DNA of 64,000 nt from Adiantum capillus-veneris (GCA_014529385.2 CM043969.1:31722446-31786445); one strand, 5' to 3'; positions 22,604-33,596 are shown, numbered from the stretch's first letter. A program made the numbers and translations. Notes: generated from the letters alone by a model not told the origin.

Positions 22604-22740
22604 TGGGTTCTTGTGGGTTCTTGTGGGTTCTTAAGTTCACGAGGAACTTGGGTTCTTGCGGGTCTTGGGTTCTTGGGTTCTTGAGGGTCTTGAGGTCTTG
22701 AGGTTCTTGCGGGTCTTGAGGTTCTTGAGGTTCTTCTTTC
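22604..22740 (-). repeat. AAGAACC-type short tandem repeat array
   Basis: About a dozen imperfect 9-15-bp units built on (C)AAGAACCC / CAAGACC on the minus strand. They lie in the leader between the primer-binding site and the start of the charged protein. Confidence 0.8.
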
Positions 22741-23082
22741 GCTTGCAAACCGTGTTCGCGAAGGATCTTCTCTTCACCCGAGTTCTACTCCTTTCCGCGG
22801 GCGCACCCCTTGGCGGCCTTGCGCTCACACCAAGGTTGCTTTTTCCCACCTCACGTCGATTGGCCGGCCGCTAAGTGCACGGTCCGCTCTCAATGAGTGA
22901 AAAGAGACACAAGGGGAGGCTGGACAAGCCCTTCTTTCTTGGGATTCCTGTCACTCTTCAAAAAACACGATTAAGAATCAACACGCCCAAGCGAACTTGG
23001 GTTCGTGCGACCGCAACAAGCAAAAAAAAAAATCTTGTGATTCTTGTGGTTCTTTCCTTGAGTGATACAGAACACTGCCAAA

Positions 23083-23094
23083 GCTCTGATACCA
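23083..23094 (-). other. Primer-binding site for initiator tRNA-Met (non-autonomous element)
   Basis: The minus strand reads TGGTATCAGAGC next to the 5' LTR, the same 12 bases as in the chromoviruses. Confidence 0.9.
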
Positions 23095-23095
23095 A

Positions 23096-24308
23096 TGTTA
23101 GGTACAGTGGAATGAATGTTTGCGCTTTGCTCAAGATGAGTGCTCCAAACTGTACTCAAGGTTCCTTTTGTTCTTATGGAAGGGAGAGCCTTCCGTTCTT
23201 AATGAGAGAGTGCAATGGACACAAACAAAGTGAATGGACTCTGTGCATGAAAGTGCATGAGACTGAGAGATAGAGAGAGAGAATACTACACCAGAGACGT
23301 TGTAAAACCCTCCTCCGAAGGCTCCACTCTCTATGGCGAGAGCGGTCTACTTATGATTGCACAAATCTCTACAATGCTTGGACTTGCCGGATGCCAATGG
23401 CGATGAGGACGACGACGAGACGGGCTGAAATCTGAAACTACTACAGGCTGAAATCTGCAAATCTTGTATCTGCTGAAGTCTGACTCTATGTCGATGACGA
23501 CGATGCGACGACAACGCGCTGAAAACGCAGATGCTGAAATCTGCGTTTTCCGAGCTGAATCTGTAAACCTTGCGGAAACTGACCGTGCGGCGAGGAACTG
23601 TTGCGAGAAGGTGAGATCTGCAAGGTTCAGGACTTGATATGCGGTGTCTAAGGGCTGAAAACTGAAAACGCTGGTGGTTCTTGAGGTTCTGTCTCTGCAA
23701 AATGCTGGGGTATAAAGTAGATGCAAAAACGCTAGGACTAAAAATCTGCTGCTGTCGCCGGTTGTTCTGCAAAAGCAAAACGCTAGGCTGATCTGCTGTG
23801 TCTTGACGATGCCGGGGCTGATCTGCTGTGCACGAATCGCCAAGGCTGATCTAATGCAAAAACGCTGGGTCTTATGTGGAGAAAACGCCAGAGTAGTTGC
23901 GGGGGTTGGTCTTGCTGAGAAGTTGCCTGTTGAGCAAGGTGCTCCTGCTGCCTCTTCTGCCAATTAGTGCTAGCCTAGGTTTGCTTATATACAAACTTAC
24001 TCAATTTGCCCTACTTACTTTCCAACAAAAGTCACTTAAAAATAATAAGTGAAAAATGTCACAAATAGGGAAAATAGGCTAAATGCACTGGAAAATTCCC
24101 CTGAAGGATTCTGATGGGAATGCTTATGATCATGCTGTGTGCAACCAGAGGATATGCATCTACACTAAGTGTCTAGACATGCACGGTCTGCGAACAAACT
24201 CACACAAGTGCCAGATCACTTCCTATTCTAAACTAACTTGACTGAACTGAACCCTTGTCATGCTGTAGCTTGTCCACAGACACATAAGGTTGGATGTGTC
24301 ACGTGACA
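23096..24308 (-). repeat. 5' LTR of the non-autonomous element (1213 bp)
   Basis: On the plus strand it starts TGTTAGGTAC and ends CACGTGACA. It is closely similar to 19826-21034 but visibly diverged by substitutions and small indels, so the insertion is not very recent. Confidence 0.9.
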
Positions 24309-24313
24309 CAAGT
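24309..24313. repeat. Target-site duplication CAAGT, right copy
   Basis: Matches 19821-19825. Confidence 0.92.
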
Positions 24314-25157
24314 TCATTCGGGCCATTGCTCCAAAATCATTATCATCACTGATTTCATCTGTTATCTGCACACATATAGCAAGTTCTTCCAGAAAACACT
24401 AATTTCATATATAAATCAGATGCATCTTCGGAAATCCCTATTTCAAAGCTCTTCATTCACACACTTAGTTCACAGTGTTTCAATCATCTAGTCATCTCAT
24501 CCGTCCAGAAGTCTTGATGCACCTAGATCCTTGTGTAGCCATCTTATCCTGCAAAAACTCTTGATGCGCTCACAGCAGTATCTAGTCATCTCATTCATAT
24601 GGGAATCTTGATGCACTAGAATCATCATCATTCATTCAAAGTTCATAATTCTTATCTCGAATCGTGATCAGGTTCCGGAGCTGTCGTCGCTCCCAATTTT
24701 TCGTCAACTTATTCTCGATTTCACCTACAAAACAAGAAAAATATTAAGCAAATGGTTCACCTCGTTGCAAAAGAGTCTAGGTCCAGTTCCATGTTTCCAA
24801 ATGCTTTCATATGCAGGTTCCTTGCTCCTACAAGTTATCTGGACACAGACAACAAAATATTCATATCCCTTTCACTTTTCTTTCCAAAATCTGTTCTAGA
24901 GCGAGTATCTCCTTGCCCCTGTAATATCTCCTCTGAGAGGTGTTACCTTTGTGAGATTCTCAACGAGAACCCATGTGTAATCTGGGATTCTTTATGGCTT
25001 ATGCCCTGAAAGACAGAGCGATGAAGACAGGAGCGCGCCCGGTGCGCAATGAAGTAAGGGTGGGAGTGGCTAATAAATCCGGGGTCGAGGCACGAAGAGT
25101 TCCCACCAACTTATGGGACCCCATAAGTTATGGGACTCTTTAGGTCACTGTCACTTA
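24314..25157. repeat. Repetitive spacer with TCTTGATGC motif array and palindrome
   Basis: No gene is recognised. Four or so imperfect units around CATCTCATCC...TCTTGATGC (about 24485-24620) continue the pattern seen at 19740. A 258-base open frame at 24752-25009 has no motif. A perfect 10-bp-arm palindrome (AACTTATGGG / CCCATAAGTT, 2-base loop) lies near 25108-25129, followed by the left arm of a second inverted repeat at 25136-25160. Confidence 0.6.
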
Positions 25158-25162
25158 GGCCC
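25158..25162. repeat. Target-site duplication GGCCC, left copy
   Basis: GGCCC recurs at 32478-32482 and brackets the 7.3-kb element. Confidence 0.92.
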
Positions 25163-27127
25163 TGTTACTAAATTGGCTTTATCTGACAGAAAAATAATTC
25201 TAAATGAATTATTGGATTTATAAGTGAGAGGGTTTTCTCGCTTGGAACACCAAGGAAAAATAATTCTAAATGAATTATTGGAATTTTAAGTGAGAGGGTT
25301 TTTCTCAGTGGAGACATCCGAGTACAGAATATTCGTAGTGCGTCATTTAGAGTAATGACGGGAGCAACGTGAAAGGGAATATCTGTAAGGCCACCAGGAA
25401 CGGGTACTTCTGATGCATCACATCGGATGGGTGACAGGGAGCATCGGAAAGAAGTATCCGACCATCCGGGAATGGACATCTCTGATGCGTCATAGGATGG
25501 GTGACATAGAGCATCGTGAAGGAGATTGTACCGTAAGTTCGGTAGGAAAGGACTAGGCGATGGGTATTCCTGATGCGTCACAAGGTGGGTGACGGGTGCA
25601 TCGGAAAGGGAATATCCATAGTCGGGAGGAAATTCCGAACTGTGTTAGAATTGTGCACAAGGAAAAAGCAAGCACTTGAATGAAGATGGGTTCAGAGGAA
25701 ACTTTGAGGAAAAACAGATGCTTTCTGAGAAAGCGGGATTCCTTTTCGGGAAAGCATCTGCTTTCCCGCGAGGAAGTCTATGTCTGCATTGCAACTGTGC
25801 ATGTGATTGCATCCAGGGACGCCTGGGAAGTGCTGTGAAAGCATTGTTTTTAACTTATAAGGTTTTATTGAGTTTTTGGGCAAGTTCAGACTATTTTTAA
25901 AATATGCCGGCCGCCCACTTAATAAGTGGGCAGCCATCTGATAAATAAGGCAACAGATCAGCCAACGTTTTCTCTCTCTCTTTTTATGGAAGAACAACGA
26001 AAAAAAAAAAAAAACGGCCGCAATCTCTACGCGAGCAGCTATTCGTGCCCGTTGCTAGGAGCTATAAAAGCATCACATGCCCTCACTCAAAGGGGAGGAC
26101 CAATCTTTGCAAGGAGGAGATGCTACTGCAGATTTCAGCCGTAAAGAAGACGTTGCCGGTGATGCCCATGGCTGCCCCAAGTGTACCAGATGTCGCCAAG
26201 ACCAAGTGCGCGAGTTCCCTCGTGAAGAAGTGCCTACGAAGCGTGTTTCCATCGCGACAAGTTGCTGTTTTTCTCTGTTTTCAGCCCATAAACGTCGTAG
26301 ACGGGGCTGATTTACGAGAAGGAACCCGACAACACACCTCTTTTGTGTGTAGGATTGGAAGAGAGGATTTTTCTATGTAAAGATCTCTTCCGGGGAATTG
26401 CTTTTCGAGAACGGAGTTGCGTTTCGAGCGTCGAGACTTTGAAGGTAACGTTTTTTATGTTATGATCTTTGAGTATTTGATTGCAGGTGTACTTCCTCTT
26501 CGTGAGGGAGTAGGAGCAGAGGAAGGCATGAGCCTTTGCAGGAGAAAAGCGCTCTGAGGAACTAGAGCCAGATCAGCCCAAGGGTTTTGGTACCCGAGTT
26601 TGGGAAGAAGATCCACGGATCGGAGAGAGGTAGTCTCTCAAGTTGCGATCCGGAAGTTGGGATTCCCAAGGACTTCGTGTCCGGGAAAGCAGAGTTGTTC
26701 TGCGGGAAGAGGACTCTAGAAAGAGAGTTGGAAAAGAGTTGCAGGGATGCCATGCCCTGAGTCTGGAAGGTGAGATCCAGAGGCGAGAACCTTGATTCTC
26801 GAGGAATTGGAATAAGGAACGAAAGTTCCTTGGAATAGGGTTTTGCCCTAGGAATCGGAAGTTGAGGCTTCCGGGAACCATCAAGTCTTATTCTAGAACG
26901 AACGTGGTAGTACGTTCGGTTCAAGTGCTTGTATAGACTTCTCGTCAGTAATAAAGATACTATTACGGGGGGAGACCAGCCCATCTTCTGGTCCCCAGTA
27001 CTGTGTCGATCTTCTCACTCTCTCTCTATCTATCTATCTCTCTCTATATCCTTTGGCTTCAGTATTAAGTAATAAATTCTATTTATCTGAGTATATTTTA
27101 TATTGTAATGCGCTCCCGTTTGTGACA
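25163..27127 (+). repeat. 5' LTR (1965 bp)
   Basis: Starts TGTTACTAAATTGG and ends GTTTGTGACA. U3 has three or four units of about 80 bp with TGATGCGTCA and GGGTGAC cores (25385-25610). The region 25790-26090 (CATCCAGGGACGCCTGGGAA, a GCCGCCCACTTAATAAGTGG palindrome, an A run, CTATAAAAG at 26062-26070) is the same promoter module as in subtype B of the chromovirus LTRs. Downstream U5 is long and of other origin. Confidence 0.92.
26062..26070 (+). promoter_or_regulatory. Probable TATA box (CTATAAAAG)
   Basis: Conserved in position and flanks with the subtype B chromovirus LTRs (minus strand, near 5420 and 11420) and with the 3' LTR at about 31408-31416. Confidence 0.6.
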
Positions 27128-27128
27128 G

Positions 27129-27140
27129 TGGTATCAGAGC
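27129..27140 (+). other. Primer-binding site for initiator tRNA-Met
   Basis: TGGTATCAGAGC one base after the 5' LTR. The following leader (CTCCTCTCTTTCTCTG) matches the chromovirus leader at about 3115-3130. Confidence 0.92.
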
Positions 27141-27960
27141 ATGGTCTCCTCTCTTTCTCTGTAAAGGAGGACGACTCTGGGAAGATACGGGAAGAAGCCA
27201 TGACAAGCCAAGAGAGAAGTAAGCAAGCGGAACCCTAAGTCCTGCAAGGAAAAGCTCGCAGAGTTGGAAATTTTTTTTCTCTCTAAAAGAAGTAGACACA
27301 AGGCTTGGGATTCTCTGAGAAGGCGACAAGAGCATGATGCTCAAGAACCTAGAGAATCCAAGGAGCGGAATGCTCGAGATTCTTCAGAACCCAGAAAATA
27401 TCCATGAACGTCAATCCAGAACTATAGCCATGAAATCCCGTCATTCCGGGAAGGATATGAAGAAGGTCTCTAGACCTAGGAACACTTCCAGTCAAGTTTG
27501 ATACTTTTGACGGAAGGGAAGATGCCCCGAAAGCTACCGCATTGATTCGACAAGTTTGAAGTTGCCTTTGCAAACGGCAATTTCTGAAAAAGCGTCGAAG
27601 ATGAGGCATGTGATTAAACACCTCAAGGGGATTGCAAGTACTTGGTGGTATACCAAAGCTCTGCAAGGAACTTACAACAAGACTTGGATTCAATTCAAGG
27701 CTGAATTTTTTGACAAATTTTTTTCCTCCACACTTTGAGGAAGGTATCCAAGAAGATTGGGATAGGTTTGCCCAATAGGAACACGAGTGAGTCAAAGCAA
27801 GTAGTGGTTCACTCTTGCCAAGGTAGCTCCAGTCTCGATCCTCTCTGAGGAAGGAAAGATGAAGAAATTCAACAAAGGACTTTTGCCTGAATTTTGTAGA
27901 CGCATCTGCAAAATACTTTGCAACAGATGGTAGAGTCAACAATAAAAGCTGAAAGTGTAC
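27141..27960 (+). pseudogene. Degenerate gag remnant
   Basis: The open block 27556-27738 reads KMRHVIKHLKGIASTWWYTK and aligns by eye with LRHVEMHLKETASNWWLTK of the chromovirus gag at about 3745-3810. A further frame near 27735-27780 reads HFEEGIQEDWDRFAQ, matching DFEQDIRKDWDWLA. The frame is broken by stops and shifts. No zinc knuckle or protease follows. It is a gag fossil. Confidence 0.75.
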
Positions 27961-29663
27961 ACCTTAGTGTACATAGAATCCAATCCCCGTAGTGGGACGG
28001 GAATCATTGAACACAGAAAGTTTGGAGTAAGGGAATTCAATCTAACTCCTGAGTTCTTGAATAGAAGACCCTCGAACTTTAAGTGAGAGGGCAGGTTTTC
28101 AATCAAAGTTACATCTTTGAGGAAATCATAAAGTGCATTGTGCTTGTTTGCTCTTTTGTACAAGATATGGTTATCTCTAACCGGGACTACCACTCTCGAG
28201 TGTTTATGAGAGCAGGATCAAACTGAAACATTGTTTTCTGAGATGAATTGGCTTGCTTAACTAGTCGGAAGGTCGACTATTGATCTGGTATCCGGTAATT
28301 CCCGAATAGATTACCTGCTACTGCGGGTAGGAAAATTATGAAGGAACCATTATGAGCTTTCCAGCAAAGAAAAGCTTTCATCAAGCTTGAATACTCTTTA
28401 AGCTCACACCCCCTACCCGGTCAGGGAAGACATGGTAGTGCTTTTCGCACAAGTGAATGAACACTCTCTTTACGAGGGAAGGAACAAGTGACAACTACGG
28501 CCTGTGCTCGAGGAATCCAAGGATTGAAATCCTAGATTATTTGATGACCGGGTTTTGCTCTAAGATCGAGCCAAGAGATCGTAAGATTGAGCGTCTTCGC
28601 TCTAAGGATCTTACGAAGGGAGGTTCATTGAAACTCTAAGACAGCGTAAGAATTATGTACACTTTTGAGTACATGGATAACACACGAAGATGCAGACCTA
28701 TGCCAAGGAACTGGACGAGAGTTTGTTATACTCTCTTGAGCGCCTTTTTGCGCGCAAGGATATTCCGACACGAGAATCTCTATTTGAGATGTGTTTGGTA
28801 GAAGGAATTTGAGTTTCTCTACGCAGAAGAGGTTTTCTGATGGTCGTTGATCATTGAGTAGGCTATGTGCCTTTACCATTACAATAGCAACTTTTGGTTG
28901 CGGTATATGTTTCTCCATGAGCAGGTCAAGTAGCATTTACACGCTGCTGGAATAAATTCGAACTATTATGTTTGTAAGAATATAGTTCGTCAACCGTTTC
29001 AAAATGGTAAGAATTACATATGGGAGAACATCCCTGAGATTCAAAGAGGGTTCGCTCTATTGTGAACCGGGTTTGAACGTACGTTCAGAAAATGCTATGG
29101 CTAGAATCCTATCTGCCTGAGATTTTGCAAATCGTCATTGATGCTCGCAAGGTGAATCATTTTTTATGATTCTGTAAGGAAGAGACTCTAATGGGCGTTT
29201 GGAAATGGGCGTTTGGAAACATTGCTGGTGGTAATAACTCGCAGGAGGAAAAGATTGGAAGGAAGTGCCGCCGTGCACAAGGAATCTTCGAATTGGAACC
29301 GTCCGCCTACGTTGAGCGACGGCCCGAAACAAGAACCTTCTTTAAGGTGATCGCAAACTTTGTTTGTGAAAGAAAGACATCGAGCTTAATGCTCTATGAC
29401 TTGAGCATTCCCTATATGGGAGGACACAAGAGGCTTAATACCCTCTGGACTAACAGCGCAGGATTATGCGCAAGGACAGATACCTAGATTGATTTCTAGG
29501 AGGATTATTCTTCTCGAGGTTGAGAAGGCGAAAGGGAGGTTTAATACCCTCCGGACTAACAGCGCAGGATTATGCGCAAGGACAAATACCTAGATTGATT
29601 TCTAGGAGGATTATTCTTCTCGGATTGAGAAGGTGGAATTGAGTTAACAGACTCTCGAATGAG
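27961..29663. other. Internal sequence of the non-autonomous element, no recognisable gene
   Basis: Only short frames occur. There is a tandem duplication of about 105 bp at about 29430-29535 and 29536-29640 (shared ACTAACAGCGCAGGATTATG and GATTGATTTCTAGGAGG). A 297-base frame at 29191-29487 has no motif. I see no RT, integrase or protease residue pattern here. Confidence 0.6.
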
Positions 29664-29668
29664 GAAAC

Positions 29669-30231
29669 TGTAACAAACTTGGACACTCCAAGTCAAGAAT
29701 CAACCGCGACAGCACCAAATAACCACTTCAAAACAATTTACAGATCACAATAGATTTGCACTGGCCCGGCGGAGTTCCGTGCCTAGAGATATTGGCCCCA
29801 AAGACTGGCGCCCCTTTCGGTATTTCTTTTTGTATTAATCAATCATCAAAGTACAAGAGAGCGGTTAGGGTTTCACTCTCAGACTCTGCGTCCAGATGCT
29901 CTGAGAAGTGAGGCCCTCGCCACTAATTTAAAGGTTACAAGGGATGCCCAAAAGCAGAGCCCCAAAAGCTTCAAATCAAAAGCAATTGCTCTCTCTCTCT
30001 CACAGAGTCAAAACATGAAAGCAAAAGCATTCTCTCTCTCTTTCTCATTTAAGTAGAGAAAAAGCGAAATTTGCGTCGCTCATCAATTTTCCAAAAAAAA
30101 AAAAATTAATAATCCGCCTCCGCGATATCCGGAAATTAGGGTTTCTGGCAGAAATTAGGGTTTGCAGGAATTTTAGGGTTTCTGGCAGAAATTAGGGTTT
30201 CTGCTGTCCGTCCCGTCATCACTTTGTGACA
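29669..30231 (-). mobile_element. Solo LTR, minus orientation (563 bp, TSD GAAAC)
   Basis: On the plus strand it starts TGTAACAAAC and ends TTTGTGACA, flanked by GAAAC at 29664-29668 and 30232-30236. No internal region or second LTR is present, so it is a solo LTR left by LTR-LTR recombination. Read on the minus strand it opens with four AAACCCTAA telo-box motifs, then GA-rich sequence, a CTTTAAAT TATA-like site and the block AAATACCGAAAGGGGCGCCA. The 3' half matches 18629-19008. Confidence 0.9.
30136..30200 (-). promoter_or_regulatory. Array of four telo-box motifs (AAACCCTAA) in the solo LTR
   Basis: On the plus strand TTAGGGTTT occurs at 30136, 30155, 30173 and 30192, spaced 18-19 bp, and once more at 29865. 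The telo-box is a known plant promoter element, found in ribosomal-protein and other growth-related genes and bound by telomere-repeat-binding factors. Here the array lies in the U3 end of an LTR. Confidence 0.7.
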
Positions 30232-30236
30232 GAAAC

Positions 30237-30510
30237 ATTCCATCTGTTGGAAAGACGCGAATGACGAGTTCTTCCACTGCTCGTAAGTTTGATGATGGTG
30301 AAGGATATCCTCGAGGTACTAGAGGAAGGACATGAACTAGTAAGCTAAGTATTGAATTATTAAATTTTTGTTTAATTTAATTTTTAAGTTCTCTTTTAAG
30401 AAAGGACTAGCTCAACTCACCATCGAGCAAGATTTGCAATCTTTCCGGTTTCTCCCCGGCAGTTCAGTTGGACCTCTACAGTTGAGGACAATTGTTTATA
30501 AGTGAGAGGA
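30237..30510 (+). other. 3' internal end of the non-autonomous element with polypurine tract
   Basis: Contains CTACAGTTGAGGACAATTG, aligned with the codons just before the end of the chromodomain frame of the chromoviruses (CTACAGTTGAGGTCAACTG). AAGTGAGAGGA at 30500-30510 is the polypurine tract. The chromodomain itself is not recognisable. Confidence 0.65.
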
Positions 30511-32477
30511 TGTTGCTAAATTGGCTTTATCTGACAGAAAAATAATTCTAAATAAATTATTGGATTTATAAGTGAGAGGGTTTTCTCGCTTGGAACACCA
30601 AGGAAAAATAATTCTAAATGAATTATTGGAATTTTAAGTGAGAGGGTTTTTCTCACTGGAGACATCCGAGTACAGAATATTCGTAGTGCGTCATTTAGAG
30701 TAATGACGGGAGCAACGTGAAAGGGAATATCTGTAAGGCCACCAGGAACGGGTACTTCTGATGCGTCACATCGGATGGGTGATAGGGAGCATCGGAAAGA
30801 AGTATCCGACCATCCGGGAACGGACATCTCTGATGCGTCATAGGATGGGTGACATAGAGCATCGTGAAGGAGATTGTACCGTAAGTTCGGTAGGAAAGGA
30901 CTAGGTGATGGGTATTCCTGATGCGTCACAAGGTGGGTGACGGGTGCATCGGAAAGAGAATATCCATAGTCGGGAGGAAATTCCGAACTGTGTTAGAATT
31001 GTGCACAAGGAAAAAGCAAGCACTTGAATGAAGATGGGTTCAGAGGAAACTTTGAGGAAAAACAGATGCTTTCTGAGAAAGTGGGATTGCTTTTCGGGAA
31101 AGCATCTGCTTTCCCGCGAGGAATTCTATGTCTACATTGCAACTGTGCATGTGATTGCATCCAGGGACGCCTGGGAAGTGCTGTGAAAGCATTATTTTTA
31201 ACTTATAAGGTTTTATTGAATTTTTGGGCAGGTTCAGACTATTTTTAAAATATGCCGGCCGCCCACTTAATAAGTGGGCAACAATCTGATAAATAAGGCA
31301 ACAGATAAGCCAGCGTTTTCTCTCTCTTTTTATGGAAGAACAACGAAAAAAAAAAAAAAACGGCCGCAATCTCTACGCGAGCAGCTATTCGTGCCCGTGG
31401 CTAGGGGCTATAAAAGCATCACATGCCCTCACTCAGAGGGGAGGACCAATCTTTGCAAGGAGGAGATGCTACTGCAGATTTCAGCCATAAAGAAGACATT
31501 GCCGGTGATGCCCATGGCTGCCCCAAGTGTACCAGATGTCGCCAAGACCCAGTGCGCGAGTTCCCTCGCGAAGAAGTGCCTACGAAGCGTGTTTCCATCG
31601 CGACAAGTTGCTGTTTTTCTCTGTTTTCAGCCCATAAACGTCGTAGACGGGGCTGATTTACGAGAAGGAACCCGACAACACACCTCTTTTGTGTGTAGGA
31701 TTGGAAGAGAGGATTTTTCTATGTAAAGATCTCTTCCGGGGAATTGCTTTTCGAGAACGGAGTTGCGTTTCGAGCGTCGAGACTTTGAAGGTAACGTTTT
31801 TCATGTTATGATCTTTGAGTATTTGATTGCAGGTGTACTTCCTCTTCGTGAGGGAGTAGGAGCAGAGGAAGGCATGAGCCTTTGCAGGAGAAAAGCGCTC
31901 TGAGGAACTAGAGCCAGATCAGCCCAAGGGTTTTGGTACCCGAGTTTGGGAAGAAGATCCACGGATCGGAGAGAGGTAGTCTCTCAAGTTGCGATCCGGA
32001 AGTTGGGATTCCCAAGTAAGGACTTCGTGTCCGGGAAAGCAGAGTTGTTCTGCGGGAAGAGGACTCTGGAAAGAGAGTTCGAAAAGAGTTGCAGGGATGC
32101 CATGCCCCGAGTCTGGAAGGTGAGATCCAGAGGCGAGAACCTTGATTCTCGAGGAATTGGAATAAGGAACGAAAGTTCCTTGGAATAGGGTTTTGCCCTA
32201 GGAATCGGAAGCTGAGGCTTCCGGGAACCATCAAGTCTTATTCTAGAACGAACGTGGTAGTACGTTCGGTTCAAGTGCTTGTATAGACTTCTCCTCAGTA
32301 ATAAAGATACTATTACGGGGGGGGACCAGCCCATCTTCTGGTCCCCAGTACTGTGTCGATCTTCTCACTCTCTCTCTCTCTATCTATCTCTCTCTATATC
32401 CTTTGGCTTCAATATTAAGTGATAAATTCTATTTATCTGAGTATATTTTATATTGTAATGCGCTCCCGTTTGTGACA
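30511..32477 (+). repeat. 3' LTR (1967 bp)
   Basis: Starts TGTTGCTAAATTGG and ends GTTTGTGACA, partner of 25163-27127. Followed by GGCCC at 32478-32482. Confidence 0.92.
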
Positions 32478-32482
32478 GGCCC
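32478..32482. repeat. Target-site duplication GGCCC, right copy
   Basis: Matches 25158-25162. Confidence 0.92.
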
Positions 32483-32558
32483 CATCCGATGGTGCCTAAG
32501 TGACCTAAAGAGATTAAATGAAGCAGAGCCCACACACACACTCAATTGTGTTGAGCCA

Positions 32559-33025
32559 TGATGATGTGGCAGTTGTACGGACAGCCTAGAATTTGCGTTG
32601 GTATGCTGACGTGGCAGACAATACGGAATTCCACGTTTTACATTGTAAGTGCTGATATGGCAGCTGTACAAATTTTTGTAATTTGCACTGGCAGATGTTT
32701 AGCTTTTGGGCTAGATGCTTTTAGAGTTTAATGCTTTTCATGTAACTGCTTGTCAAGACCAAGGGCCTTTAAATATATGCAGATGGCTCATTCTCTGGCA
32801 TGCTTCTACTCAAAGGTGAAGAGGATGGAGTACCAGCAGTGTACTCAGTTCAAGCAATATAAAGAAATACCAAAGGGGCACCAACGTTTGGGGCCAGTGC
32901 TCTCTTGGGGTGGAACTCCGCCACTCCACATCTCGGGCGTCGTACATCTCTTTCAGTTCAATTGTTATTTGAAGTGCATAAAGTTGTTCAGTCTGTTCTT
33001 TTCCGTTGGCAAGTGGTGCCCGTCC
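32559..33025 (+). repeat. LTR fragment of the 46017 family
   Basis: Matches 46017-46535: start TGATGAtgTGGCAGTTGTACGG, CTTTAAATAT near 32766, CAAAGGGGCACCAACGTTTGGGGCCA near 32870-32898, GTGGAACTCCGCCACTCC, and GTTCAGTCTGTTC. Homology ends near GCCCGTCC at 33025, so the terminal TGTGACA and the primer-binding site are missing. The sequence after it is unrelated GC-rich DNA. Confidence 0.75.
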
Positions 33026-33596
33026 CCAACGACCGCGACCGACAAGGTCGGGCTCGCCACACTATCCCCCCTAGAGGGCGACCTACGGTAGTTCAGCAGC
33101 AATGGGTCCCTGTAGGGAACCGCTTTGACACATTACAACAGGATACCCTTGAGGAGCCCCAATCCACCTCGGTCTCACCGCCATTCGTCCCTCCTCTGCC
33201 GCCTCTCCCGCTACTGACTCTCTGCCCCACGCCCACCTCCCCCTGCCCCTCCTCCGCCCCCGCCATTCCCCCCAGTGAGGCCTCAGCTTCTTCTCCTGAC
33301 CCTTCTCGCACTCCCCCTCAGGCACAAGGGACCGGATTCTCTTTCGTAGCTCGGCTTTCTCTTTGCAATGCTTTCGCTACTAGCCATTTGGCTCGGGAGG
33401 GACAACCCTACCTGTGCGACCTCTCCTTTTGCGTCAGACTCCAGTCCCTTGCGGGCTGACCAGTTTTGACATTCGTCGACAATGGGATGACTACAGCTTT
33501 ACAAGATTCCTCGACGACCCATCTCCCGATCTCGAGGCAACCTGTTTTGCAGAGTACGCGTTCTCTTTCTCCCCCCTAGAGGCACCGAGGCTTTAG
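32905..33596 (+). CDS. Unrecognised Pro/Ser-rich frame beside the LTR fragment
   Basis: A 184-codon frame (32905-33459), overlapped by a second frame to 33596, in locally GC-rich DNA. It contains QQWVPVGNRFDTLQQ, a Pro/Leu-rich middle (PPLPPLPLLTLCPTPTSP), then in the second frame RRQWDDYSFTRFLDDPSPDLE. The first 40 codons lie in the LTR, so the true start, if any, is later. I do not recognise a family. It may be a fragment of a retroelement leader protein or non-coding sequence with few stops owing to high GC. Confidence 0.25.

Larger units (their letters stand above)
19826..24308 (-). mobile_element. Non-autonomous LTR retrotransposon, minus strand, no pol
   Basis: A 4483-bp element with LTRs at 23096-24308 (5') and 19826-21034 (3'), an initiator tRNA-Met primer-binding site next to the 5' LTR, and a polypurine tract next to the 3' LTR, flanked by CAAGT. 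The 2.06-kb internal region has no protease, RT, RNase H or integrase motif. It encodes one charged, repetitive protein that begins MVITRSG, a start common in plant gypsy gag proteins. By structure it is a large retrotransposon derivative (LARD-like) that must have used proteins supplied by another element. Confidence 0.9.
25163..32477 (+). mobile_element. Non-autonomous Ty3/gypsy derivative with 1.97-kb LTRs
   Basis: A 7315-bp element: 5' LTR 25163-27127, PBS, degenerate gag remnant, about 2.5 kb without recognisable coding, a solo LTR inserted at 29669-30231, polypurine tract, 3' LTR 30511-32477. TSD is GGCCC. LTR ends, PBS, leader and the sequence before the polypurine tract (CTACAGTTGAGG) match the chromovirus family in this window, so it is a derivative of that lineage that lost pol. 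The two LTRs are very similar by eye, more so than those at 19826/23096. Confidence 0.92.

Noticed and set aside
22640-22740. CRISPR-like array
   Set aside because: Units are 9-15 bp, irregular and without unique spacers; a simple tandem repeat in a plant retroelement leader.
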